From the NCBI GenBank assembly GCA_019449595.1, contig JAGRPL010000004.1, forward strand, positions 682,001 through 746,000: 64,000 bases of DNA. The letters are read 5' to 3'. The DNA comes from Rhodoferax sp. Lineage in GTDB: Bacteria > Pseudomonadota > Gammaproteobacteria > Burkholderiales > Burkholderiaceae_C. This document shows, one piece after another, positions 12,242 through 20,256 of this stretch; position 1 is the first letter of the stretch; each line of letters opens with the position of its first letter. The notes under the pieces were generated by a model. It had not been told where the DNA came from, searched no databases, and saw nothing but the letters and a program-made list of their open reading frames with translations. A program made the translations under genes and the position numbers.

Positions 12242-12252
12242 TGGTATTACCA
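12242..12252. promoter_or_regulatory. Operator for the FCD regulator, dehydrogenase-proximal
   Basis: TGGTATTACCA is a perfect 5+1+5 palindrome about 10 bases before the dehydrogenase start chosen here. It is the core of the known LldR operator type. An in-frame ATG at 12241 would place it inside the coding region, which argues for the start at 12262. Confidence 0.65.
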
Positions 12253-12261
12253 CTTTACCAA

Positions 12262-15042
12262 ATGAAAGAACTTCTCCCAGAGCTGACGGATGCACTGCCG
12301 CCGGGCCAGGTCCTATCGGACGAACTGCGCCGGCATGCGTATGGCACGGACGCCAGCTTCTACCGCATGGTTCCCGAGGTGGTGGCCATTGTTGAAAGTG
12401 AAGACGAAGTCCGCTCGGTGCTGGAGATCGCGCGCGCGCATGGCCGCCCGGTGACCGTCCGTGCTGCGGGCACCAGTCTTTCCGGGCAGGCCGTGACCGA
12501 TGGCGTGCTGATGCTGATCGGTGAGGGATTTGCAAGCTGTGACATTGCGGCCGATGCGGCCAGCGTGCGGCTCGGCCCCGGCATCATCGGTGGCGAAGTG
12601 AATGCCCGGCTGGCGCCGTTGGGTCGCAAGATCGGTCCGGACCCGGCTTCGATTGCGGTGTGCAAAATCGGTGGCATTGCCGCCAACAACGCCTCGGGCA
12701 TGTGCTGCGGCATCGCGCAAAACACCTACCGCACCCTGCTTGGCATGCGTGTCATGCTGGCCGACGGAACGGTGCTGGATACTGAAGATGCCGCCAGCGT
12801 GGCTGCTTTTCAGGCCAGCCACGGTGCGTTGCTAAATGCGTTGGCCCAGCTGGGCGCCCAGACCCGTGCCAACACCGCCCTGGCCGAGCGCATCCGGCAC
12901 AAGTTCAAGATCAAGAACACCACCGGCTACAGCCTTAACGCGCTGGTGGATTTCGAGAATCCTCTGGACATCCTGACCCATCTCATGGTCGGCTCTGAGG
13001 GAACCTTGGGATTCCTGTCGCGCATCACGCTGGCAACCGTGGTAGAAGATCCGTTCAAGGCCAGCGCACTGGTGTTCTTTCCCTCTATGGGCAGTGCCTG
13101 CGAGGCGGCCATGCGGCTCAAGCCGGCGCGCGTTTCGGCGGTGGAGTTGCTCGATCGCGCAGCCCTTCGTTCGGTGCAGGACCAGCCTGGCATGCCGCAG
13201 GCCATCCGTGCGCTGGGTGCCGATGTGTCTGCGTTGCTGATTGAGGTGCGCGCACAAACCAGCGCGGCCCTCGAGTTGAAGATCAAGACCGCACTGTGTG
13301 CCATCGACGGCATCGATACGGTGGAGCCGGCGCAGTTCTTCACCGATGCGGCCACTTGCGAGATGTACTGGAAAGTGCGCAAGGGCACCTTCCCGTCGGT
13401 TGGCGCAATGCGCCGCGCCGGTACCACTGTCATCATCGAAGACGTGGCCTTCCCGATGGAGTCGCTGGCAGCCGCAACGCTGGATTTGCAGGCCTTGCTG
13501 GCACGCCACGGTTACAGCGAAGCCATCATTTTTGGCCACGCCCTGGAAGGCAATCTGCATTTCGTGTTCACCCAGGACTTTGGGGACCGTGCAGCAGTGG
13601 CGCGCTATGCCCGGTTCATGGACGAGGTATGCCATCTGGTGGTCGACACCTACGACGGTTCCCTCAAGGCTGAGCACGGCACGGGGCGCAACATGGCGCC
13701 GTTTGTGGAGCTGGAGTGGGGGCGCGAAGCAACCGATCTGATGCGCAGCGTCAAGTCACTTCTGGATCCCGGCAATCTGCTGAACCCCGGCGTCATTCTC
13801 AACACCGACCCGCAAGCGCATCTGAAACACCTTAAGCCCATGCCTGCGGCGCAGGCGCTGGTGGATCAGTGCATTGAATGCGGATTCTGCGAGCCGCTTT
13901 GTCCCTCCCATCAACTGACACTGTCGCCCCGACAGCGCATTGTCAGCTGGCGGGAGCTTTCGCGCCGCAAGGATGGCCATGAGAGCGAGGGCACGCTGGC
14001 CACCGACTTCGCCTACTTCGGGCTGGATACCTGTGCCGGCTGCGGCTTGTGCTCAACCGCTTGCCCCGTCGGCATAGACACGGGGGAGTTGGTGCGCGTG
14101 TTGCGTGGACAAGGCCTGGGCAGCGTCAACCGTGCGGTCGGGAAAATGGTTGTGAACCACTTCGACACGGTGGTCGGCCTCTCGCGAATCGGACTGAGCG
14201 CCGGGCATGTGGCATCTGCAGTGGTGGGTAGCGGCGTGATGTCCAAGGTCACCGGAGGCGCCTGGAAGAGTACCTTGCCACAGGCCGGAAAGGCGCCGCG
14301 CAAGCGGGCGGAACAAGGCGACCCGGTGGTTTACCTCCCCGCGTGCGGGGGGCGTATCTTCGGTGGTAACGCCGCGCACGAATCCGGTCTGCCGGATGTG
14401 GTGATGGAACTCCTGGTCCGGGCCGGATATGCCCCGCGCCTGCCAGCGCAATACAACAAGCTGTGCTGCGGCCTCATGCTGGCCAGCAAAGGGCTGGCAT
14501 CTGAGGCCGATGCCATGGCCCAGAACCTGACGGACGCATTGCTGGTTGCCGCAGATGATGGCAGGGGCGGGCTGCTCCCGGTCGTGATGGATGCCAGCTC
14601 GTGCACGGAGCGCATGAAAAAGCTGGTCGATGGACGGATCCAGATTCTGGACTTTCATGAGTTCGCGGTGGATGCGCTTTTGCCGCGATTGCGGATACGC
14701 CGCAAGGCGGGTCCCATTGCGTTGCATGTCAACTGCAGCGTGCGCCGTGGCGAAACGGACGCCAAGCTGCGCATCCTGCTGGCCGCCTGCGCCGAGCAGG
14801 TGACGGAACCCCGCGACGTGGGTTGCTGCGGGTTTGGCGGCGACCGCGGTTTTGTGGTTCCCGAACTCAACGCGCATGCGCTGCGGAAGATCCACAGCGC
14901 GCTCCCCAGCGCCTGCTGTGAAGGGGTTTCCACCAACCGCACGTGCGAGATAGGCCTGACCGACGAGACGGGGCTGCCCTACCGCTCAGTGGCCTATCTG
15001 CTTGAAGAATGCAGCCGGGAGGTGGCGCCTATGCAGTGTTGA
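12262..15042 (+). CDS. FAD/Fe-S D-lactate dehydrogenase (Dld-II type)
   Basis: Large membrane-associated oxidase passing electrons from D-lactate to the respiratory chain. The 926 residues match the Shewanella Dld-II/YdiJ type. An FAD-binding 4 domain (RAAGTSLSGQAVTDGVLM near residue 68, PGIIGGEVNARLAPLGRKIG) and an FAD-oxidase C domain are followed by two 4Fe-4S motifs, CIECGFCEPLCP (near 535) and CAGCGLCSTACP (near 590). CCG-type cysteine motifs follow at CCGLMLASKG (near 734) and CCGFGGDRGF (near 854). The start at 12262 is uncertain: the frame is open far upstream and no ribosome site stands out. The next genes are lactate permease and L-lactate dehydrogenase. Glycolate or 2-hydroxyglutarate oxidation is possible but less likely here. 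Confidence 0.88.
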   Translation: MKELLPELTDALPPGQVLSDELRRHAYGTDASFYRMVPEVVAIVESEDEVRSVLEIARAHGRPVTVRAAGTSLSGQAVTDGVLMLIGEGFASCDIAADAASVRLGPGIIGGEVNARLAPLGRKIGPDPASIAVCKIGGIAANNASGMCCGIAQNTYRTLLGMRVMLADGTVLDTEDAASVAAFQASHGALLNALAQLGAQTRANTALAERIRHKFKIKNTTGYSLNALVDFENPLDILTHLMVGSEGTLGFLSRITLATVVEDPFKASALVFFPSMGSACEAAMRLKPARVSAVELLDRAALRSVQDQPGMPQAIRALGADVSALLIEVRAQTSAALELKIKTALCAIDGIDTVEPAQFFTDAATCEMYWKVRKGTFPSVGAMRRAGTTVIIEDVAFPMESLAAATLDLQALLARHGYSEAIIFGHALEGNLHFVFTQDFGDRAAVARYARFMDEVCHLVVDTYDGSLKAEHGTGRNMAPFVELEWGREATDLMRSVKSLLDPGNLLNPGVILNTDPQAHLKHLKPMPAAQALVDQCIECGFCEPLCPSHQLTLSPRQRIVSWRELSRRKDGHESEGTLATDFAYFGLDTCAGCGLCSTACPVGIDTGELVRVLRGQGLGSVNRAVGKMVVNHFDTVVGLSRIGLSAGHVASAVVGSGVMSKVTGGAWKSTLPQAGKAPRKRAEQGDPVVYLPACGGRIFGGNAAHESGLPDVVMELLVRAGYAPRLPAQYNKLCCGLMLASKGLASEADAMAQNLTDALLVAADDGRGGLLPVVMDASSCTERMKKLVDGRIQILDFHEFAVDALLPRLRIRRKAGPIALHVNCSVRRGETDAKLRILLAACAEQVTEPRDVGCCGFGGDRGFVVPELNAHALRKIHSALPSACCEGVSTNRTCEIGLTDETGLPYRSVAYLLEECSREVAPMQC

Positions 15043-15115
15043 ATCCGCAGCAACTCCCTACATGCGCCCCCTGGCTTACGCGCACATCTATTTCAAATTC
15101 AACGAGGAACCCTCT

Positions 15116-16777
15116 ATGGTCTGGCAACAAATTTACGATCCGTTTGGAAACATGGTCATTTCCACCCTGCTGGCCGCTGTGCCGGTCGTGGTGATGCTTG
15201 TTTGCCTTGGTTTTTTGCATATCAAGGCGCACATTGCAGCCGGACTGGGCTTGCTCAGTGCGCTGCTCATTGCCGTGCTCGCCTATGGCATGCCCGCCGA
15301 GATGGCCGGCAAGGCGGCCTTGCTGGGCGGCTTCACGGGTCTGCTGCCGATCGGCTGGATTGTTCTCAACATCATCTTCTTGCAGCAGCTGGCCGAACAG
15401 AACGGCAGCTTTGCCGTGTTGCAGGATTCCTTGTCGGGCATTACGCGCGACCGGCGTCTGCAGTTGCTTCTCATCGCCTTCTGCTTCGGTGCTTTCTTTG
15501 AGGGTGCGGCCGGGTTTGGTACGCCGGTGGCGGTGACCGCAGGTATCCTGATTGGCCTCGGATTTTCACCACTCGCAGCGTCGGGGCTGAGCTTGATCGC
15601 CAATACCGCACCGGTGGCATTTGGTGCCCTGGGCACACCGGTCATTACGCTGGCAAAAGTGCATGGCTACGACCTGATGGCCGTGACGGCCATGATCGGG
15701 CGTCAGCTTCCGTTCTTCTCGCTGCTGGTGCCGTTCTGGTTGATCTGGGCCTTCGCGGGGCGCAAGGCCATGATGGAAATCTGGCCCGCCATTCTGGTCA
15801 CGGGGCTGTCATTTGCGATTCCCCAATACCTGGTTTCCAATTTCATCGGCCCGGAGTTGGTGGACATCATTGCCGCGCTCGTCTCGATGGTTTCGCTGAT
15901 CCTGTTCCTGCGCGTGTGGCAGCCCAAGACAGTGTGGCGTTCGACCTCGCTCAAAGGCCATGAAACCGACGGTGGCGAAGCACAACCCGAAGTGACACTC
16001 AAGGTGCATTCCAAGGCAGCGCTGATCCAGGCGTGGACGCCGTGGCTCATTCTTACGGTGTGCGTGTTCATCTGGGGTCTGCCATCGGTCAAGAACTATC
16101 TCAACAGCCTGTACGCCCCCGCATTCCCGATGGCGGGGCTGCACAACATGGTTGAAAAAGTTGCGCCTGTGGTTTCCAAACCCACCAAGGAGGCGGCGGT
16201 CTATACCTTCAATCTGTTGTCGGCAACGGGTACGGGGATATTGCTGTCGGCCCTCATTGGCGGACTGGTCATGAAATACAACCCGCTGCAATTGGTGCGC
16301 GCCTTTGGTCGCACCTTCTGGATGGTGCGCTACTCGCTGATCACCATTGTCCTGATGCTCGGACTGGGCACGCTCACGCGCTACTCGGGTACCGACACAA
16401 CCCTGGGGCTGGCGTTTGCCAATACCGGTGTCCTGTATCCGTTCTTTGGTACCTTGATGGGATGGATTGGCGTGGCCATGACCGGTTCGGATACCGCAAG
16501 CAATGTGCTCTTTGGCGGCATGCAAAGAGTCGCGGCCGATCAGCTGGGTCTTTCGGTCAACCTCATGGGTGCCGCGAACAGCTCGGGTGGGGTGATGGGC
16601 AAGATGATCGATGCGCAATCCATCGTCGTAGCCTCTACCGCAACGCGCTGGTTCAACCATGAAGGCGACATCTTGCGCTACGTGTTCTTCCATTCGATTG
16701 CGCTGGCCTGCCTGGTCGGACTGTATGTGACCATGCAGGCCTATGTGTGGCCGTTTACCGCAATGGTTGTCAGGTAA
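15116..16777 (+). CDS. lctP: L-lactate permease
   Basis: Inner-membrane lactate/glycolate importer of the LctP/LldP family. The 553 residues match LldP (551), with about 12-14 hydrophobic segments. Family landmarks include FFEGAAGFGTPVAVTAGILIG, TAPVAFGALGTPV and the C-terminal GSDTASNVLFGGMQ with NSSGGVMGKMIDAQSIVVA. The ATG at 15116 has a GAGGAA ribosome site, so the longer frame from 15002 is not used. It lies 73 bases after the D-lactate dehydrogenase and 6 bases before lldD. Confidence 0.95.
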   Translation: MVWQQIYDPFGNMVISTLLAAVPVVVMLVCLGFLHIKAHIAAGLGLLSALLIAVLAYGMPAEMAGKAALLGGFTGLLPIGWIVLNIIFLQQLAEQNGSFAVLQDSLSGITRDRRLQLLLIAFCFGAFFEGAAGFGTPVAVTAGILIGLGFSPLAASGLSLIANTAPVAFGALGTPVITLAKVHGYDLMAVTAMIGRQLPFFSLLVPFWLIWAFAGRKAMMEIWPAILVTGLSFAIPQYLVSNFIGPELVDIIAALVSMVSLILFLRVWQPKTVWRSTSLKGHETDGGEAQPEVTLKVHSKAALIQAWTPWLILTVCVFIWGLPSVKNYLNSLYAPAFPMAGLHNMVEKVAPVVSKPTKEAAVYTFNLLSATGTGILLSALIGGLVMKYNPLQLVRAFGRTFWMVRYSLITIVLMLGLGTLTRYSGTDTTLGLAFANTGVLYPFFGTLMGWIGVAMTGSDTASNVLFGGMQRVAADQLGLSVNLMGAANSSGGVMGKMIDAQSIVVASTATRWFNHEGDILRYVFFHSIALACLVGLYVTMQAYVWPFTAMVVR

Positions 16778-16783
16778 GAAAAC

Positions 16784-17920
16784 ATGCCAACTATCACATG
16801 CATCGAAGACTTGCGCGTGCTTGCGCAAAAGCGCGTGCCGCGCATGTTCTACGACTACGCCGATTCGGGTTCCTGGACGGAGGGCACCTACCGTGCCAAT
16901 GCGTCTGATTTCCAGACCTTGAAATTGCGCCAGCGCGTCGCCGTCAACATGGACAATCGCAGCACCGCCACCACCATGGTCGGCCAGCCGGTGGCCATGC
17001 CGGTGGCCATTGCGCCCACCGGCCTGACGGGCATGCAGCACGCCGATGGCGAGATCCTCGCGGCCCGCGCCGCCCAGAAATTTGGCATTCCGTTCACCCT
17101 CTCCACCATGAGCATCTGCTCCATTGAAGACGTGGCGGCGGGCACGGGCAACCACCCCTTCTGGTTCCAGCTCTACATGATGAAAGACCGTGATTTCATG
17201 GAGCGCCTCATGGGCCGGGCACAGGCAGCGGGCTGCACGACACTGGTGCTGACACTGGACCTGCAGGTGATCGGGCAGCGCCACAAGGACCTGAAGAACG
17301 GCCTGACGGCGCCGCCCAAGCCCACGCTGGCCAACATCATCAACCTGATGACCAAGCCGCGCTGGTGCCTGGGCATGGCGGCAACGCGGCGCCACGGTTT
17401 TGGCAATCTGATCGGCCACGCCCGGGGGGTGAGCGACATGAGCTCGCTGAGCGCCTGGACCAAGGAACAGTTCGATCCGACCTTGAGTTGGGCTGACGTG
17501 GAATGGGTCAAACAGCGCTGGGGTGGCAAACTGATCCTGAAGGGCATTCAGGATGTTGAAGACGCGCGTCTGGCCGTCCAATCCGGTGCCGATGCGCTGA
17601 TCGTCTCCAACCACGGCGGGCGCCAGCTTGACGGTGCCGAGTCCTCCATCCGTGCCTTGCCCGCCATTGTGGACGCGGTGGGCAACCAGATCGAGGTGCA
17701 CATGGATGGCGGCATTCGCAGTGGTCAGGACGTGCTCAAGGCGCGCGCCCTGGGCGCTCGCGGCACCTACATCGGGCGTGCGTTCCTGTACGGTCTCGGT
17801 GCCATGGGTGAGGCCGGTGTGACCAAGGCGCTGGAAATCATCCACAACGAACTCGACATCACGATGGCGTTCACCGGAAACACGCAGATTGACCATGTCA
17901 CCAAGGGCATCCTGCAATAG
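16784..17920 (+). CDS. lldD: FMN-dependent L-lactate dehydrogenase
   Basis: Oxidises L-lactate to pyruvate at the membrane, feeding the quinone pool. The 378 residues fit the FMN-dependent alpha-hydroxy-acid dehydrogenases. Visible are the FMN-site start PVAIAPTGLTGMQH, the catalytic His in SNHGGRQLDGAESS and the phosphate-binding DGGIRSGQDVLKARALGA. The stretch VTKGILQ ends the protein. With lctP and the Fe-S enzyme it gives uptake and oxidation of both lactate enantiomers. A close homologue oxidising mandelate or glycolate cannot be excluded, but the operon argues for lactate. Confidence 0.93.
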   Translation: MPTITCIEDLRVLAQKRVPRMFYDYADSGSWTEGTYRANASDFQTLKLRQRVAVNMDNRSTATTMVGQPVAMPVAIAPTGLTGMQHADGEILAARAAQKFGIPFTLSTMSICSIEDVAAGTGNHPFWFQLYMMKDRDFMERLMGRAQAAGCTTLVLTLDLQVIGQRHKDLKNGLTAPPKPTLANIINLMTKPRWCLGMAATRRHGFGNLIGHARGVSDMSSLSAWTKEQFDPTLSWADVEWVKQRWGGKLILKGIQDVEDARLAVQSGADALIVSNHGGRQLDGAESSIRALPAIVDAVGNQIEVHMDGGIRSGQDVLKARALGARGTYIGRAFLYGLGAMGEAGVTKALEIIHNELDITMAFTGNTQIDHVTKGILQ

Positions 17921-17951
17921 GCAGCCCCGGCGCCTGGCATGGGTTGCCCGC

Positions 17952-18326
17952 CTACTGCGCGGAGGGCATGCGTTGCCACAGCCGGTGCAGCAAGCCATCC
18001 AGGTCGGGGGAGGCCGGCAGGGGCCGCGTGCTGTCGGTCCGGTGCGATTCAATGAGGCGCTGCAGGGTTTGCAGGTGCGGCGTGACCGTGCCAAAGAACA
18101 GCGCCTGGCGGGGTGTGGCGATCAGGATCGTCGGAAAATTCTCCACTTCGATCGGGTCTACCAGGTCGGCTTCGTCCTCCACATCCACCCACTGGAACTG
18201 CACATCCGGAAATTGCGCCTGCAGCGTGCCAAACAGGGGCTGGTAGTCCCGGCAGGTGCCGCACCAGTTGGCGCACAGGCAGGCGACCAGCAAGGTCGTA
18301 TCGGAGGAGGGGCGGGCAGTCGGCAT
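17952..18326 (-). CDS. Thioredoxin-family protein
   Basis: A 124-residue cytoplasmic thioredoxin-fold protein without a signal peptide. The redox motif is Cys-Gly-Thr-Cys in CANWCGTCRDYQPLFG, near residues 22-25, close to the N-terminus, so the usual first strand-helix is short. The region ENFPTILIATP carries the cis-proline. It is convergent with lldD and divergent from fpr across a gap of 116 bases. The redox partner is unknown. Confidence 0.82.
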   Translation of the reverse strand: MPTARPSSDTTLLVACLCANWCGTCRDYQPLFGTLQAQFPDVQFQWVDVEDEADLVDPIEVENFPTILIATPRQALFFGTVTPHLQTLQRLIESHRTDSTRPLPASPDLDGLLHRLWQRMPSAQ

Positions 18327-18391
18327 GGGTCAATGATCGCAGAAATTTTTGGGGCATTCCGCGCGTTCCGGGCGCAGGGAGGCGGGCGTTT

Positions 18392-18397
18392 TACAAT
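18392..18397 (+). promoter_or_regulatory. Candidate -10 box of fpr
   Basis: TACAAT lies 46 bases before the fpr start codon and matches the -10 consensus TATAAT at five of six bases. No clear -35 box was found. Confidence 0.4.
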
Positions 18398-18442
18398 TGA
18401 GGGTTTTCCCTGCCACCGTACTGAACTTTTTCAAGGGCCCCC

Positions 18443-19219
18443 ATGAGTGCATTTCTGGAAGAAACCGTATTGAGCGTTCACCACTGGACAGACCGGCTGT
18501 TCAGCTTCACCACCACGCGTGACCAGGCTTTGCGCTTTTCCAACGGGCATTTCACGATGATCGGCCTGCGCCAGGAAAACGGCAAGCCGCTGTTGCGCGC
18601 CTACAGCATCGTCAGCGCCAACTACGAAGAACATCTGGAGTTCCTGAGCATCAAGGTGCCGGACGGTCCGCTGACCTCGAAGCTGCAGCACATCCAGGTA
18701 GGGGACAAGATCATCGTCGGCAAAAAGCCCACCGGCACGCTGCTGATCGACTACCTGCTGCCCGGCAAGAACCTGTACCTCATCGGCACCGGCACCGGCC
18801 TGGCGCCGTTCATGTGCCTGATCCGCGACCCGGCCACGTACGAGAAGTTCGAAAAAGTCATCCTGTTCCACGGTGTGCGCGAGGTCAAGGAACTGGCCTA
18901 CGCTGAGTACATCACTGTGGACCTGCCCAACCACGAGTACCTGGGTGAAGCCGTCAAGTCGCAGCTGCTGTACTACCCCAGCGTGACACGCGAGCCCTTC
19001 AAGAACCGGGGGCGCGCCACGGACCTGCTCGCCAGCGGCAAGCTGCAGGAAGACCTGGGCTTGCCCAAGCTGGATGCCGCCCGCGACCGCATCATGATCT
19101 GCGGCAGCCCGGCACTGAACAAGGACATGCGCGAGCTGCTGGATGCACGCGGCTTCGTCGAAGGCAGCACCACGACGCCGGGCGACTATGTCGTCGAGCG
19201 CGCCTTCGTCGAACAATAA
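18443..19219 (+). CDS. fpr: Ferredoxin--NADP(+) reductase
   Basis: Flavoenzyme moving electrons between NADPH and ferredoxin or flavodoxin. The 258 residues match bacterial Fpr (about 258). The FAD motif is RAYSIVSANYEEHLEF, the NADP-binding motif is GTGTGLAPFMCLIRDP, and the C-terminal portion reads MICGSPALNKDMRELL ... GDYVVERAFVEQ, as in the subclass with a short C-terminal extension. The ATG at 18443 is used. It is followed 14 bases later by the PfkB kinase. A role in oxidative-stress defence is known for the family. Confidence 0.94.
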   Translation: MSAFLEETVLSVHHWTDRLFSFTTTRDQALRFSNGHFTMIGLRQENGKPLLRAYSIVSANYEEHLEFLSIKVPDGPLTSKLQHIQVGDKIIVGKKPTGTLLIDYLLPGKNLYLIGTGTGLAPFMCLIRDPATYEKFEKVILFHGVREVKELAYAEYITVDLPNHEYLGEAVKSQLLYYPSVTREPFKNRGRATDLLASGKLQEDLGLPKLDAARDRIMICGSPALNKDMRELLDARGFVEGSTTTPGDYVVERAFVEQ

Positions 19220-19233
19220 GAACCACCCGCCCC

Positions 19234-20238
19234 ATGTCCCATTACGACCTCTACGCCATCGGCAATGCCCTGGTGGACTCTGAATACGAAGTGACCGACG
19301 CCCAGCTGGAAAGCATGGGCGTGGCCAAGCGGCACATGACCCTGATCGATGCCGAGCGGCGTGCCGCGCTGCTGGCCCATGTGCATGGCATGCATGTGCG
19401 CCGCACCGGCGGCGGCTCGGCGGGCAACACGGTGGTGGCGCTGGCCCAGCTGGGCGGCAAGGCGTTTTACTCCTGCCGCGTGGCGGACGACGAACTGGGC
19501 GCCTTCTACCGCGAAGACCTGGTGGCCAACGGCGTCGCGACCAACCTCACGCACACCAAACCGGCGGAAGGCCAGACCGGCATCTGCATGGTGATGGTCA
19601 CGCCCGATGCCGAGCGCAGCATGAGCACCTTCCTGGGCGCCACCGCCGAGCTGGATCACACGGCGCTGCATGCCAAGGACATTGCCAAGTCCAAGGTCTA
19701 CTACATGGAAGGCTACCTGGCCGCATCGCCCACCGGACTGGACGCCGCCTTGCAGGGCCGCGCCATTGCCAAGGAGGCGGGCGTGGCGCTGGCACTGACC
19801 CTGAGCGACATGAGCATGATCAACTTCTGCCGCGCGGGCCTGGACGCCATGGTGGGCGACGGCCTGGACTACCTGTTCTGCAACGAAGAAGAAGCGCAGA
19901 CCTGGTGCGGCACGCAGGACCTGGAGGCCATCTGCCAGCAGGTCAGCCAGCTCGCCCGCGTGGTCTGCCTGACCCGCAGCGCCAAGGGCTGCATCGTGCT
20001 GGAAGGGGGCCAGCGGATCGAGGTGCCGGCTGCTCCGGTCAAGGCGCTGGACACCAACGGCGCCGGCGACATGTTTGCCGGCACCTTCCTCTACGCCGTG
20101 ACCCAGGGCCACACCCTGGCGCACGCTGCGTGGCTGGCCAACCAGGCTGCCGGCCAGGTGGTGAGCCAATACGGCAACCGCCTGACCCCCGCAGCCATGG
20201 CTGCGCTGAAGGTGCGGTTCGCACAGCACGTGGCCTGA
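19234..20238 (+). CDS. PfkB-family sugar/nucleoside kinase (adenosine kinase-like)
   Basis: ATP-dependent kinase of the ribokinase fold, 334 residues. The N-terminal substrate site reads YAIGNALVDSEYEV and TGGGSAGNTVVALAQLGG. The C-terminal catalytic signature is ALDTNGAGDMFAGTFLYAV, with the base Asp in GAGD. Proteins of this length and start in Proteobacteria are usually annotated adenosine kinase or carbohydrate kinase; the substrate cannot be set by sequence alone. It is 14 bases downstream of fpr and convergent with the helicase gene. Confidence 0.88.
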   Translation: MSHYDLYAIGNALVDSEYEVTDAQLESMGVAKRHMTLIDAERRAALLAHVHGMHVRRTGGGSAGNTVVALAQLGGKAFYSCRVADDELGAFYREDLVANGVATNLTHTKPAEGQTGICMVMVTPDAERSMSTFLGATAELDHTALHAKDIAKSKVYYMEGYLAASPTGLDAALQGRAIAKEAGVALALTLSDMSMINFCRAGLDAMVGDGLDYLFCNEEEAQTWCGTQDLEAICQQVSQLARVVCLTRSAKGCIVLEGGQRIEVPAAPVKALDTNGAGDMFAGTFLYAVTQGHTLAHAAWLANQAAGQVVSQYGNRLTPAAMAALKVRFAQHVA

Positions 20239-20256
20239 AAGCCGCAGGCGGGGGGC

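Noticed and set aside
15809..18094. 761-codon antisense frame opposite lctP and lldD
   Set aside because: Covers two well-supported genes; no start signal and no recognisable domain.
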